From: Phymatolithon calcareum
Lineage: Eukaryota > Rhodophyta > Florideophyceae > Hapalidiales
Length of the DNA stretch: 64,000 nucleotides
Assembly: GCA_977006965.1 (NCBI GenBank)
Contig: OZ345359.1
Coordinates: 310,001 to 374,000 of the forward strand
Direction: 5' to 3'
Shown here: in pieces, positions 40,591 through 51,999 of the stretch
Numbering within the stretch: position 1 is the stretch's first letter
How the letters are laid out: the number at the start of each line of letters is the position of its first letter
Position numbers and translations under genes: made by a program
The notes under the pieces: generated by a model
What the model saw: the letters and a program-made list of their open reading frames with translations, nothing else
What the model was told of the DNA's origin: nothing
Databases searched by the model: none

Positions 40591-41181
40591 TCACTCGGCG
40601 GCGGTGTCGAAAGTCGCCTCATACACCCGGTCTATTATCTCCTTTGCCCAGGCGCCCTTCCAGGGTTCGCGCACGGGCGGGCGGTCAGACATCTCTTTGA
40701 TCTCGCCCGCCAAACTAGCCAGAGCTTCGAAAGACTCTTGCACCGCTACGACGCCAAAGCCTAGCTGTTTCAAAAGACGCTCATAGCGCGGGGTTCCCAA
40801 CACAGCTCGCAGCCGTCCTTCCGATACGGGGCAAGCACGGCGGCGCGACTGACACCGTGTTGTCTCAACTGTAACGTGCTTCTCCTTCGGAGTCGGCTGT
40901 TTACGGCTTTGGCCCGTCGGCATAGATTCGCCATCGGAATGAGCAACTTCTTCAACCATGACCTCCGCCTCCAGATCCATGAGAACCAGTGAGGGTGACC
41001 GTGCAGTCCGCCCTTCTTCAGACACCCCCGCAGACAGACTCTCCGGCGCATTTCTAGCCGAATTCGGCACCCTGCCTGGGTTCGCCGTGGCTGGCCCTCC
41101 TCGCCGACCGCTCTCGGCAGTTGACTCATGGCTAGGTCTAATTGAGACCGACTCCTCCTGCGCGACCACGGCCGCGCGCAT
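40591..41181 (-). CDS. Hypothetical protein, GC-rich frame
   Basis: ATG-led (41179-41181), 196 codons, in a patch clearly richer in GC than its neighbours. The N-terminal part is low complexity and acidic (LVLMDLEAEVMVEEVAHSD), then basic with Cys (CQSRRRACPVSEGRL), then a compact segment (RLRAVLGTPRYERLLKQLGF). It looks like a transposon accessory protein or LINE ORF1, but it runs opposite to the LINE that starts 380 bp away. The other GC-rich patch (43580-44450) lies on the far side of that LINE, so the LINE may have split one unit. Confidence 0.4.
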   Translation of the reverse strand: MRAAVVAQEESVSIRPSHESTAESGRRGGPATANPGRVPNSARNAPESLSAGVSEEGRTARSPSLVLMDLEAEVMVEEVAHSDGESMPTGQSRKQPTPKEKHVTVETTRCQSRRRACPVSEGRLRAVLGTPRYERLLKQLGFGVVAVQESFEALASLAGEIKEMSDRPPVREPWKGAWAKEIIDRVYEATFDTAAE

Positions 41182-41560
41182 CGCCTAGACGGCCGCGGCC
41201 AGTCACCCTGGCTCACCGCTAAACCCTTCCTGAACTCGCGGTACTCATGGAGCTGGTCCGTCAATCGCCGGACGCGATGGCATCGTCCTATCGGGCGCCC
41301 GTTTTCGTCAACGGCCAGGAGAAAATCACCGCTAATAGCGGGTGCCTAAGCTACGGGGTCCCACGGAATGAAGTCCCCACCTTCGAAGATAGGATTCTCA
41401 ACGTAGTTCGCACGTGGGCGTCGACTCCACCCCGGATCTATCTTGTCATGCCGGACCCGTCCCGTCGCAGATAGTAAGGCTTCCAGTTACTCCGCTCGAA
41501 CAGCTTCAGCGGCACAAAGCGCATTCACGCCAATACTTCTCATGCCCCCGATAAGCGCTT

Positions 41561-42943
41561 GTGGTAACCACCACAGCCGTCCTATGTCAGCACACTCCGC
41601 ACCGGTCGCCGCTGGGAGCTCCCGTGCGCCCCCACATGTTCACAGCCCATATTGCCAACGTATGCAAAACAGAGAAAGCCTGGAACCCTACCCTAAGTCA
41701 TTTCGCAGTGTCAGAGACACTTCGGGAAGGGATCAAAAGTGCAGTCCGGCGAGCACCACGAGGAAAAGCACTTGGGCCTGACAGGATCGGAGTTGAAATG
41801 CTCCAAGCAAATCCGGAAATGAGCGGGAAACTGATTGTGTCCCTATGGGAAATGTGCGGCAAGCTGAAATGCATCCCGACGGCTTGGCGAAGAGCAACGC
41901 TGATTCCGATTTACAAGAAAGGAGTGACACACGAAGCTGGGAACTACAGACCGATATCGCTCCTAAGCCAAGTGCGGAAAATAATTGACGCTGCCATGGA
42001 CTCGGCGATACGCAGCCGGTACAAGTTTCACCACTTCCAATTAGGATTCCAAAGAAATAAGGGTACAGAGCTCGCGATACTAAGGTCCACGAGCACAATG
42101 AAGAACGGACACCGCTTTGTAGCCGTTCTCGACCTCTCGGCGGCTTACGATCGGGTTCCTAGGGACATACTCCAGAAGCGTGTGGACAAATGCCTACCTG
42201 CAGACTTAGCGGAGATGGTCAGATACCTGCTCAAACCATCCTGGATTACAACGGCCGGAGACGAGGAAAAGAAGTGGCTCCTTATTGACCGCGGAGTCCC
42301 CCAAGGATCGCCCCTGAGCCCCTGCTTGTACAACTTGTTCATGGACACATTCGCGTTCGCAATGGAAAAAGCACCTCGGCATATGTCGAAGCACCCCGCG
42401 ATACTTTTCGCGGACGACGTGCAGCTCCAAGCCACCAATTCCGATGGTATGCAATGGCTTTTGGATACGGCGACGAGCTGGGCCACAGAAAATGGAATGA
42501 CATGGAACACTAAGAAAGGAAAAAGCGAAGTGCTTATCTATCCTGGATTATTCAAACGCAAGTTCCGGCTCTCAGGCCAGGAGCTCCACGAAACCCGCCT
42601 ACTGGAATACCTGGGAACCACGATCGACAACACGGGAGTAACCCACCACGCAACACTAAACCGCATCAACGCGGCGAAGGGAATCATCATGGGACTAAAA
42701 GACCTGGGAGTCCAAGCGCAAGGACTAGCTACTACCAAGAATATAGCAATGTACAAGGCTCTTGTGCAATGCAGATGGGAGTACGCGATACACCTCACAC
42801 CATGGACAAACTCAGTCGAAGCGCAGATCAACCAAGCGGAGGGTTTGTTCTACTCTGTTGCCTTCGGTAACTACGCGAAACGATTGCACGCCCGAATGCG
42901 AGCCTTCTGCAGAATTACTCCACCAAAGATAAGAAGAGCGTAA
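41561..42943 (+). CDS. Non-LTR retrotransposon (LINE) reverse transcriptase
   Basis: Open for 461 codons; the first codon is GTG and the frame is open upstream, so the 5' end is truncated or unrecognised. No endonuclease domain is visible. RT blocks occur in order: ALGPDRIGVEML; AWRRATLIPIYKKG; NYRPISLLSQVRKI; QLGFQRNKGTELA; VLDLSAAYDRVPRD; GVPQGSPLSPCLYNLFMD; the catalytic FADDV at about residue 281; and ENGMTWNTKKGKSEVL. LINE RT primes cDNA at the nicked target. It ends with TAA at 42941-42943, but the same frame continues to 43462, giving the element's conserved tail. Product length and motif integrity are good, so the stop may be the only defect. Confidence 0.85.
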   Translation: MVTTTAVLCQHTPHRSPLGAPVRPHMFTAHIANVCKTEKAWNPTLSHFAVSETLREGIKSAVRRAPRGKALGPDRIGVEMLQANPEMSGKLIVSLWEMCGKLKCIPTAWRRATLIPIYKKGVTHEAGNYRPISLLSQVRKIIDAAMDSAIRSRYKFHHFQLGFQRNKGTELAILRSTSTMKNGHRFVAVLDLSAAYDRVPRDILQKRVDKCLPADLAEMVRYLLKPSWITTAGDEEKKWLLIDRGVPQGSPLSPCLYNLFMDTFAFAMEKAPRHMSKHPAILFADDVQLQATNSDGMQWLLDTATSWATENGMTWNTKKGKSEVLIYPGLFKRKFRLSGQELHETRLLEYLGTTIDNTGVTHHATLNRINAAKGIIMGLKDLGVQAQGLATTKNIAMYKALVQCRWEYAIHLTPWTNSVEAQINQAEGLFYSVAFGNYAKRLHARMRAFCRITPPKIRRA

Positions 42944-43462
42944 CTCGGAGAGCACTTCGCACAGAGGCTTATACGAGGGAAGGACGAAATCGAGAAGGAA
43001 GAAAATTACGCTGGAAAAGAAGGGGACATACAGCAAGCAGAGAGGGATATCCGCTATCTGCAGGAGCATGAGCTCCTAAGAGGCAGTACCGAGCGAGCCG
43101 TACGAGAGCTGGTGACCCACAAACACGAGAGCCACCGCCGACGACAGGAATGGATTGAAAAGGAAGAAGAAAAAGAGAGAAAAATTACCGTGGACACTAA
43201 GGAGAAAGTAAGCCCTGTACTCCAAATTCGATCCAGGAAACACCGACTCCTAGCAGTTAAGTGGTTCTTCGGCCGCTTCCCACCACGAAGAGCAGAGTCG
43301 TACGTTGAACATTTCAACGAGGTCGCAGAAGAGAATCTGAAAACTCTACAACGAAATTTGACAAGTCCAAGAGCAGAAGGATCTTGGGAAAAAGGGACGA
43401 AAACGGCGATTTACAAACTTTTAGCACTGGAAATCCATATGTTAGAAGAAATGATAGTGTAA
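42944..43462 (+). pseudogene. LINE C-terminal tail, in frame after one stop
   Basis: The frame continues directly after the TAA for 173 codons to the stop at 43460-43462. It is highly charged and helical, then KHRLLAVKWFFGRFPP, then another helical segment. The same tail, diverged, occurs alone at 23323-23712, so it is a conserved module of this LINE family and not chance. Its function is unknown to me; the basic helical nature fits nucleic-acid binding. AT-rich sequence and a long C run (43563-43575) follow, near the element's 3' end. Confidence 0.65.
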
Positions 43463-43575
43463 TGTGATCTGATTGGGTAATGAGATGGCAGTATCAACGG
43501 GAAGCTGCTCTGGTGTTGGTGAATACCGGCGTTGAGGGCTTCTAAAATAAAAATCTACAATTTCCCCCCCCCCCG

Positions 43576-44540
43576 CACCGGTCGCCGAATTCTCGGCCTC
43601 CGCCAGTAGCTCACCCGCGCAATTCTGGGCCCACTGGCTGTGTACTGCGGCCCATAGGTCTTGAACAGGCCCTACGCTTCCGCGCTGTCTCCCCTGGACG
43701 AAACAGAAACCCTGCGAGCTCAAGGCCCCAGATTAGTGGCGCACGCGGCGTCTCCGCATAAAACCCCCACGGTACCTCCAGCTCCTGCAAATTGCATGGA
43801 GCTTCTGGGTACTCACCGTCGCGCACATCAGCAGCTGTTAGGAGGGCTCCCTGGCGTTGCAGACCGAACACGAAAGCCTGCAGCTCATACCGACAACGGC
43901 GCTCATCTTATCAGTACACCCACGACGACCGCCGGTCCGAACCTCTAGCCGTGTCCCGCGTTGGGAGCAGTTAATCCAGAGCTTCAGACCGAAACACAAA
44001 TCCTCATCGCAAGACTGCTTGTAGAATCCACGTGCCCAGTTCAGCTCGCAATGGAACGTGAGTATGGAATGTTGCTTTCGCATTCGTACCGGAAGAGGAA
44101 ACCCCGAATGCCAGATAAGCCGGCCGCGCGCTCGCTCAGATATCTTATTCGATCACCGCCACCCACGATGCGTCCGCAACGTGGACCTCTTCCGGCGCGG
44201 ACGCTCTATTCGAGGGATTCACCTACTCGGTACAAAGCCGACACAGGGCACCCGCTGCCACGGCTTGTCCTCCTCGCGACACCGACGCTTCCGGGACAAT
44301 GACAGGCGCGTTGTAATTTTCTGACTTAGGCCATGAACGGTTACTCGGTGTCCTGCTCACCTTGGTGTCCCCGGCATCCGCGTTTGTGGGGGGCCTTGTG
44401 GTTTCTAGGGACACGTGACACACGTGGTCGCAACCCCGGAAGGAACTGTAAGGTAGAATGTTGATTGCATCTTGTGTCATACTTTCCTTACTGCAGGGCT
44501 AACTAGATAGCATTACAGTAGTGCCACGTTACCGACTACA
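43576..44540. other. GC-rich interval without an assigned gene
   Basis: Overlapping open frames on both strands are expected from GC richness. A minus-strand reading near 43690-43590 (LWAAVHSQWAQNCAGELLAE) looks transposase-like but too short to assign. Composition matches 40590-41470. Confidence 0.35.
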
Positions 44541-44805
44541 GTCATCGCAGGCCAAATAGTCTCCACCCTTGCATTGTACGGTAAACAACCAAGCTTGAAT
44601 TCACTTGGAGAGTTTTCGGAAGGGCGATCGGGCCAACCACAAGCCTCATCCTTGGATAGCCAAGCGCTCCCCAAGAGCTTCGCAAGTGTTTCCTGTGCAC
44701 CGATCTCCAGATCTGCGCTCCAGCTCTTGCATCCACACCGAGAGGTGGGCGCCGGATCTCTGAGGAGTCCGGCCCTATCTCAAATAATCCTCACATCCGC
44801 CCTTT

Positions 44806-46315
44806 GGGCTTCGGCACTTTACCCGTGTCATTGTCGCTATACGACTCCACATCTCGGTACATTAGCCGTACCATTGTTGATATACGACTGCCGATCTAGG
44901 CGAAGCTAACCATTGTCCCCAGGACACTTTCTGAACGCCCTCCCACGCTACCGTCGTGTTTGGATACTGGCATCAAGTGCCACCGACAACCTCATGTCTT
45001 TATCCTACAACGCCTTTTGTAACTCTGACACACTGCCGGTGCTGACGGCTGTGCAAGACACATAGTAAATCTTCTCGCCTATCCCACATGGATACTTGAT
45101 CTGTGCCACTAAAAAGACCATCGCCGCACACTTCCGCAGCCAGAAACTCACGAGCGATGGCTTTGCCAAATGCAAGGTCATAGTGTAATGCATGCTCAAC
45201 GGATTCTTATTCCACAGCTTTTGCTCTTTGCCTGTGCCACTGTTGATTGAAATAGCTTCGAATAACATTATCAGAGCTATAATACGAAGAAATAACAATC
45301 TCCGCAAAGGCTTTGTTTGGAACAATGAAATTGCCTGCCTTACTCACTAAATCCTGCGCTACATTGAGGATTATTTATTTTCAGTGGCCACTATTTTGCG
45401 TACAAATCTCTCCGGTTTGCTCTCATTCTGAAGATCGAAGTCCTCAGAATCCCTAAAAAAGGTTCGCATTTTCAATAATTTCAGAAGAGTGAATCAGAGA
45501 TGCACGTGAGCGTCAGTGTTGCACGTCGACGCGCTTTTGTTTCGCGATATTAGAGTCGTTACACAATTCACGGCCGTTGTACTGTGTACAGGTACCGTAC
45601 GTGATACACTGCTGTGTAAACGAGACAGACAGACAGACTTTTATGAAATTCGAAAATGTACTCTGCGCAGTGCACTGAAGCATTATACATTCGTGCAGAC
45701 ACGTGTACATGGATTTTAACGCACTTTAAATCTCTTTGGTGGCTGTATACCCCGCTCGAGGACCTGCGGGCAGCAGAGCTGATCCTGTGCTGCCGTGACC
45801 ATGTCTAATATTCGTTTGACCCGTGTTTGTTCTAGCAACATTCGCCTTGGAGTAAATGTTCCTTCTGTGTATCTCGTGTTAGAATTGAACATCTTTGAGA
45901 TATTTTTCTCTTAACGTTTTACTGCTAATTCCTATTCTAGCCTGTGAAAAAAGCTCGGAAATGAACCCTTGGAGCCAAGTACAATTCTGCTTGCGGTAGC
46001 TTATCTGCTTATTTTTCTTCAAAACAAATTGACTGTGCCGCAGTGAAAAAGATCTCTACTCCTGTCCAGCTTTTAGTTAGGAGTCAGACTTCTAGTTTGT
46101 CGGCTGTTACCTCTTCCACCTGTGGGACAAAAACCTATTTTAAGGCCTTAAAACAAAATTTTGGAGCAAAACAACATCGAGGCTGCGAATTTCAGGTATA
46201 ACAGACTGATGTTGACCAACCATGTTGTAGTATATTTTCCTTACACCAATCTATGCTGTATGATTGTTTTTCCTGCAATACTCAGATGATGCCCCCTTTT
46301 TACTACCCCCTGGTG
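44806..46315. mobile_element. Reversed, shortened copy of the 8274-11313 TIR element
   Basis: Blocks of 44806-46315 match 9870-8274 in reverse order. Examples are the CGACTCCACATCT region at 44850 with 9820, the start of the frame at 8901 with 45700, and the terminal CACCAGGGGGTAG-type end at about 46300 with 8280. The part equivalent to 9.9-11.3 kb is absent. It ends 15 bp before the MULE end at 46331. No intact protein remains. Confidence 0.65.
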
Positions 46316-46479
46316 TGAACGAATTAAAATGGAGGAAATTAGCTGCATGCACCAAAAAAGGTGGCAAATTTCGCTAAATCGGCACACCTTGCAAAAACTA
46401 CTACTGCTAGTTATGATATGAGCTAGACAGGCGATTATCATTACAGTACTCAGCCGCTACGAAAAGTACTCTACGCATC

Positions 46480-47210
46480 GTCGCATTCGACTGCTAAGCT
46501 AACTCACAACGCTCTCGTCTGAACCGTCAGAAGTCATTGATAAGAAGGAGCTCGTGCTAAGTGTGCGTGACTACGCTGGAGCAAATTTGACAACCCCGTA
46601 ATCGCGCACAACACGTCTACTGGCAAGTCACTTTGACGGGAAAGTGCTTCACGCCTTACTAGTACAAGAAGCACTAGGAAAAAACTAGCAGCAAAGTGAC
46701 ACCATTCCATATGGAAGTTAAAAGCGAACACTGCTCTTCATGCTCTTCCACACTTTGAAGAGCACCAGTGGCCATGTAGCCACGTCTTCACTACGCATTT
46801 GTATTGGCGCTGCATCGGGTCGCGTTCAACGCGTGAAACGAGAACTGGTTTCATCACGCATGCCCGTTGAGAACGTGGACCAAACAACATGACGACAGCA
46901 TCACTTGTGTTGCAGTCACTGGTGACCAGAGAGTAAAGGATAGTTTTTGCCCTTTTACTTTGTCGCTAAGCCGGGCTGCAAGCGCAAAAGGCCCTACTTG
47001 CCTTCTGAAATGAAGTCCCGTCACTGATTCTCGTGCAGAAACACTGGGCACTTCTCGCAGACATGCGCAAGGCGGAACATTCAAAATACTTTTAAGGCGA
47101 AGAGAAAACGTATCGACAGCGCCTCATTCCATGATAATTGACCTCGTCACCTGCGAAGACGAAGATGCTAGGTGCAATATGAAGCTGAAGCAGAGAGCGT
47201 AGCGCACGAA
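46480..47210 (+). pseudogene. MULE transposase C-terminal remnant, second copy
   Basis: Reverse-complement match to 39780-38690 across the SWIM and knuckle regions, with many indels; no frame remains open for long. It shares the C-terminal GATGA/ACCTGCGAAGACGAAGAT-type acidic region before 47200. It lacks about 250 bp of the 5' part present in the other copy. Confidence 0.65.
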
Positions 47211-47229
47211 ATAAATTTTTTAACAAGTT

Positions 47230-48838
47230 TAGTTTAACTAAGAATCCATGTAGCAGCCGGGACACAGGGATATGGGGTGCTGAAATTTTTCCAATCTGCT
47301 ACGATACCGGTAGCGCCGAGGCCCAGTGCATGGGATAACAGTATAGCTGACGTTCGAATAGCGTACGGTTTTGGCCAGCTTGGGTGCAGTGTTTAGCTGT
47401 TCGCTTCCTTCATATCGGATCATGGCCGCAAAAGCAGTGCTTTTCACTCCCCTAAACGATGGTTATCATAACACTGGAGGCGCCTGAATTGCCTGAATGG
47501 GGAAAAGGATTACGAAATTATAGATAAATTAGCGATCGAGAAGATCATAAATTTTGGAATCTCGATATCGCCAATTTGGTAGTTAAGTGACAGCCCAAGT
47601 AAGGTTCTGACATGCGATCTATCTATGATGCCTTTTTGCAATCTACAGGATTGCAGGTGCTGTACTGTGGAAGGTAATCGACCGATTGCATTATAAGTAA
47701 TCGTAACACGGCACTCTCAGGGTAGCAGCGTGACGTGCACCGTCAGGCGGTGACCAAGGGGAATTAATCCACGGCATTTTACGTTGAGTGCTATGAATGC
47801 AGTACGTACCGTGGTACGTGAGCGGCGCGGAGACGTCAAGTAACGGACTAGGAGAGTCTCCATGGACAGTACGCTCAAGGAGTTTCCGCGCTTAACGTTG
47901 AATATAAAAACATCTTTATATTGGCTCTATTCTTGTGCTGAACGTCAAGAAGGGTATTTATCATCGCTATATAGGAGTGCATAGTCCACGACCGCGAACC
48001 AAATACTGCTTGGCACTTCAAAAAGCAAATTCCGCTCGTTGCGTGAGTACACTATGGTGATTGTCTTCAGGTGAGGAATATGTTGAGAGAGACGGGAATA
48101 GGGAATAAATCTTGGTGAATCGACCTGTAGCAGTACTACAATGATTTCACGGACGCAGAAAAATTGATTTTGCAACAAGGAAAGTACAGAAGAAGAATAA
48201 TGCATTAGATCGGAGCATACATCGGCAGAGTATAATGAAAATTGGGGGAGAACATGTCCGAATTGGATAGAACTTACTTGAGCACGGAAACCATTCTGCA
48301 CAATTGCATGACAGCTGTAGTATTCCAGCAGAAAGGTGTTCTATACTCGTGGTTCAGAGGCAGAAGTGCGAGCAAGGCTCATCAATGAGGATGAAGGTTT
48401 TTCAGTGCCAGTTGCAGAAGCCGATAGTGAGTAAGCGGTGAGACCTGCGGTCGGAGACATTTTGGGAAATGTGGATCGGCTTTAATAGGGGGAGTTTCCG
48501 TCGAGTTCTACCACGGCACGACGATGGTGTCTTATGAAAAGGACGGAACAGGACAGTGTTCCATGATACAGTAGTTCTAACAGTTAAAATATTTCGCGAA
48601 TAATGTGTAGAGTGCAGTTTTTTGAAACTCTCTTGTTAGCACCCTGACGGGCCATGGGAGAGCTCGTTCAGAAACTTTAGGCTGTTTAAAAAATAAGGAG
48701 AAAAGAGCGATATGTAGGATGCTCAATCTGTGGTAGCGCTTCTTCAAACACAGATCCACATGTGAATTCTACCGCATTCTCCTGGTTCTGCTGGAACGTA
48801 CTGCACGATATAGACGAAATCAGATTTTAAGGCATTGC
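47230..48838. other. Interval without a supported gene
   Basis: Start of the non-MULE interior. Several minus-strand frames, the longest at 47945-48301, have no motif that I recognise. No repeat copies in the window. Confidence 0.35.
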
Positions 48839-49973
48839 ATGGCTCCCTGCAGCTGTTTTAAAATCAGAATTTTTCTCTGCATTTACAATCAGCCTTACTC
48901 GGGAAACCGCTTGAGTGCTTTGAAACTGTCCGGTGAAAGCAGGGGAATTCTGTGCGCTGGCCGAATAGCACACGGGGCTCTACGGGCTAGCCTACTGTAC
49001 GTAACCTTGCCAATGGTGGGTCATGTGTCTCGTTTGGGAGAGCTTGTTCTGGAAAAGACACACCAAGCCCTCAAACGTGCGATAAAATTGTCGAACAATA
49101 AGGACGCACATCTGCAGGCAATGAAAAGTGCGGCCATAGTTGACTGGTAGGGAAGACTGTCCATGTCGATATCATCTGCATTGGAGGAGACAAAGATCAT
49201 GTACGCTTATGCTTTCGATTGTTAGCCGGGTCGGAGGCTGTCATGTCACAAACGTTCGTCAGTACTCATGTGCAAAGCCAAGTTCAGCAGGCACTCAGCT
49301 CTAGTTATTGTCGCGCCGCGAGCTGTCCGTTCAGGGCAAGTCAGTTATCAGTACAAGGAGGAAATCATCACCTATTACTGCCTGGTCATCATCGACAACG
49401 ACAATACTTGAAGGTCACACAGTACTATATTCGTCACTATCTGACATATTTGCCGAAATTTCAACCGACACTACTATGACTCTTAGTGATGCCGTCACAT
49501 CGTCTGCGAAATATGGGCGAGCCAAGGTAATTCACAGGAAGGGTACTGTAGTTGCTGTACTCACATGCTACGACTTTCCATTTGTTCTGCAACCATCAAG
49601 CGCAGAAGCTATGAGTCCCGAAACGCGTCTAACTTCCCCTTCGTTTTGGATGTTTGCGAGGTTCGTCTCTCTCAAGCGCCCGAACACATCTGCACTTATT
49701 TATGCAATACTTAGACCATGCCTACAATTGCCATCACAAGGGCTTTGCAATATGCGAACACGTTATCAGGTGCAAATTAGGGAGAGAGTTTCCTTAGCAT
49801 CTCTTGGAGCGGACGTGCGCGAAGTTCCTACTCTTCACGACTGCTCTACTACAAATTGTGTCGTTACGTCACAAACTAGCTCGACTGATATTGACAAATG
49901 TCAATCCCTAATGGAGGGATCTTCATTTTTTGCGTTAAATAGTTGGAATGGATATCCACCAAGATGGGGTTAG
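48839..49973 (+). pseudogene. Unrecognised protein, one frameshift
   Basis: ATG-led frame 48839-49150 (LGELVLEKTHQALKRAIKLS, then NNKDAHLQAM) continues past a stop, and then in another frame 49308-49973 (SDIFAEISTDTTMTLSDAVT, KVIHRKGTVVAVLTCYDFPF, FWMFARFVSLKRPN). Together about 370 codons of protein-like sequence. The Glu-Lys-x-His-Gln-x-x-Lys-Arg-Ala motif resembles conserved segments I associate with large transposon proteins, but I cannot name a family. It lies in the non-MULE interior of 46331-51718. Confidence 0.4.
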
Positions 49974-50473
49974 GCAGCAATATACTTAGATTCCCCCTAT
50001 AAAACTGCACTCTGAAATCGGCGATGCGGTTTGATTTGATTTAATGGAGAGAGAATTTATAGACAAAACTATATCCGAGAACTTGGAGAGTGCAGTCATT
50101 GGGCCAAGGGGTTGGGGTTTCCGATTATCCTAAGTGCGATTGCCAAATATTCAATCTCACGATCATCAAATCTTCCAGAAAGGGTGGTAATATCAAATAT
50201 TTCTTGTCCTGTCCGCATGTGATTAGATCCTGTGGGAATTATACATTTTTTATTTCTCTTCTCTGCTCGTGCACTAATCATGAGATCGCAAATTAAGCGA
50301 TTATAAGATTTCCAAAATGCAATCCTGAGCGAATATTGCATTATGCAGATCATAAAGTCGCCTTTTTCATAATCCTACACTCGAATTGCTCCTCCAGTGA
50401 ATATGATAATCAAAATATTATATTGCACCTCTCTTTCTCTTGCGTACTCCGCGGCTGCAGCGAAAAAGTGCTC

Positions 50474-51293
50474 AGGCTCAGTCTATACCGCACATGCCCG
50501 TGCCCGTGCCTGCCCGATGTAATTACAGTAGAACTGGGCAATTCCCACCTAGTCTATACCGGATTATGTATGCCCTGTGCCAGAAATTCTATTTTAGATG
50601 ACTGCATCCATGCATGGCTGGGCTCATCCACCGTCTTGCTCGTACTGCACTATTCTCCAATTTGTGGAAACTAATGATCGCGCTGACCGTTGCACAGAAA
50701 GCGATAAATACCACCCAGGTAACCCAGCACAACGGGCAAATCGGAGGAGCACGAGAACTGTTCAAGTCCATGACCGTACAGGGGCTCGCAATGCGACTGC
50801 AGTCCCCGGCCGCTCCTGTAGTAGTCTAAAATCTCTTTTGAACTCGGAGTCACTCAAAAGACCGATAACGCGTTCAAATCACTGCCGATCACGCCTACGC
50901 GATGCTGAGCGAAATCGCCTCTCAAGCTTGTCGCCAAACGATATGTCAACAAGCGATAGCAAGACAGTGACGATGCTGCCCACAATAGCTACAGTATTTT
51001 GCGCATCCATCGTCGACACTAATGACAACAGCGAACAGCAAAATCAGTACGAAGGGGTCATGGAGGGGTAAACAAGCATTGTCTTCGCGCCAAATCAAAA
51101 TTTCGTGCCAAATAGGAAGCAAAACGGGCAGAACAGGACAGTTAACTTCTTTCCCGAGGGAAAGAAGTTAACTGTCCTGTTCTGCCCGTTCTGCCCGTTT
51201 TGCTTCCGAATGAGAAATTACAGTACCGTTCAACCAATAATATGCCCTAAAATTCGGGCACGGGCATGGGCACAAGCGGTATAGACCGAGCCT
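50474..51293. mobile_element. Small element with inverted ends and an internal hairpin
   Basis: The ends pair: AGGCTCAGTCTATACCGC at 50474 with its complement near 51293, followed inside by CATGCCCGTGCCCG on both sides (about 37 bp with a few mismatches). A long hairpin lies near the right end (51115-51207). Frames inside (50598-51071, 50614-50829) overlap and have no family match. MITE-like in size. No target duplication was confirmed. Confidence 0.6.
51115..51207. repeat. Perfect 41-bp-arm hairpin
   Basis: 51115-51155 pairs exactly with the right side of 51158-51207 across a 2-base loop. The right arm contains a 9-base duplication (TTCTGCCCG) relative to the left. Perfect pairing implies recent origin or active maintenance. 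Confidence 0.85.
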
Positions 51294-51999
51294 CACCTCT
51301 AAGAGAAGTTGGCAATCGAAGTATGAGAAGGTCCCGAAGCCATTGGCACCATTTTATTTTTCCATTGAGTAAATACCGGATTTGATAAATTTTTGAGTAC
51401 CATATTATGAAGCCCATTTTGTCCCGATTGTTACATGGATTCTTAGTGTGAGAAAACAGTTTCGGGTTTACTGTTCGGTGTCCTTCTCCGGTTCAACGTC
51501 GGCTGAACCGGGGGCTACATCAGTCCCAGTGGACCAGTGGTCCACTGGATATGATCTAACCTATTGACTCTCTTATGTTACGTAGTAATGCACGGGGAAC
51601 ATTTCCTAACAATTAGTTAATAGAGTGCTCTGCGTATTATAATGAGTAGTACTTTTTGCAAGGGGTGCCATTTTATCGAATGTTGCCACCTTTTTCGGTC
51701 CATACAGCAAATGTCCTCGATTAAAAATTCAAGTAACTACAATTGCGATAATTTATCATACTGTGCGAGCGAACGAGCCTGGGGAGGGTTAGACGAATAC
51801 TTACACAGGAAGAAAAAGACTGTTTTATGGCATAATTTTTTAATTGTAATTTCATAAGTAGTTCCAATCATCAGCGAATTCTTATTGGCGTTGCAGGCAG
51901 AAGTTATTCTTCTGAAATGATCCTGCTGCAGACCCAACCGGTCTGACCTAGACCCAGCTCCTCACGTTTCGCTCCCACAGGGGCAAGATTGTTCTGTAC

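Larger units (their letters stand above)
46331..51718. mobile_element. MULE-bounded segment with unrelated 4.4-kb interior
   Basis: 46331 starts the same terminal repeat as the MULE at 38558 (GAGGAAATTAGCTGCATGCA). 51632-51718 is the matching end in the opposite orientation (TGTCCTC at the edge). The flanks AATTAAAATG (46321-46330) and GATTAAAAAT (51719-51728) agree at 7 of 10 positions, as a decayed 10-bp duplication would. From 46331 to about 47230 the interior is MULE, including transposase remnants. From there to 51631 it is not. Either foreign DNA inserted inside the MULE or a capture event produced a Pack-MULE-like unit. Confidence 0.55.
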
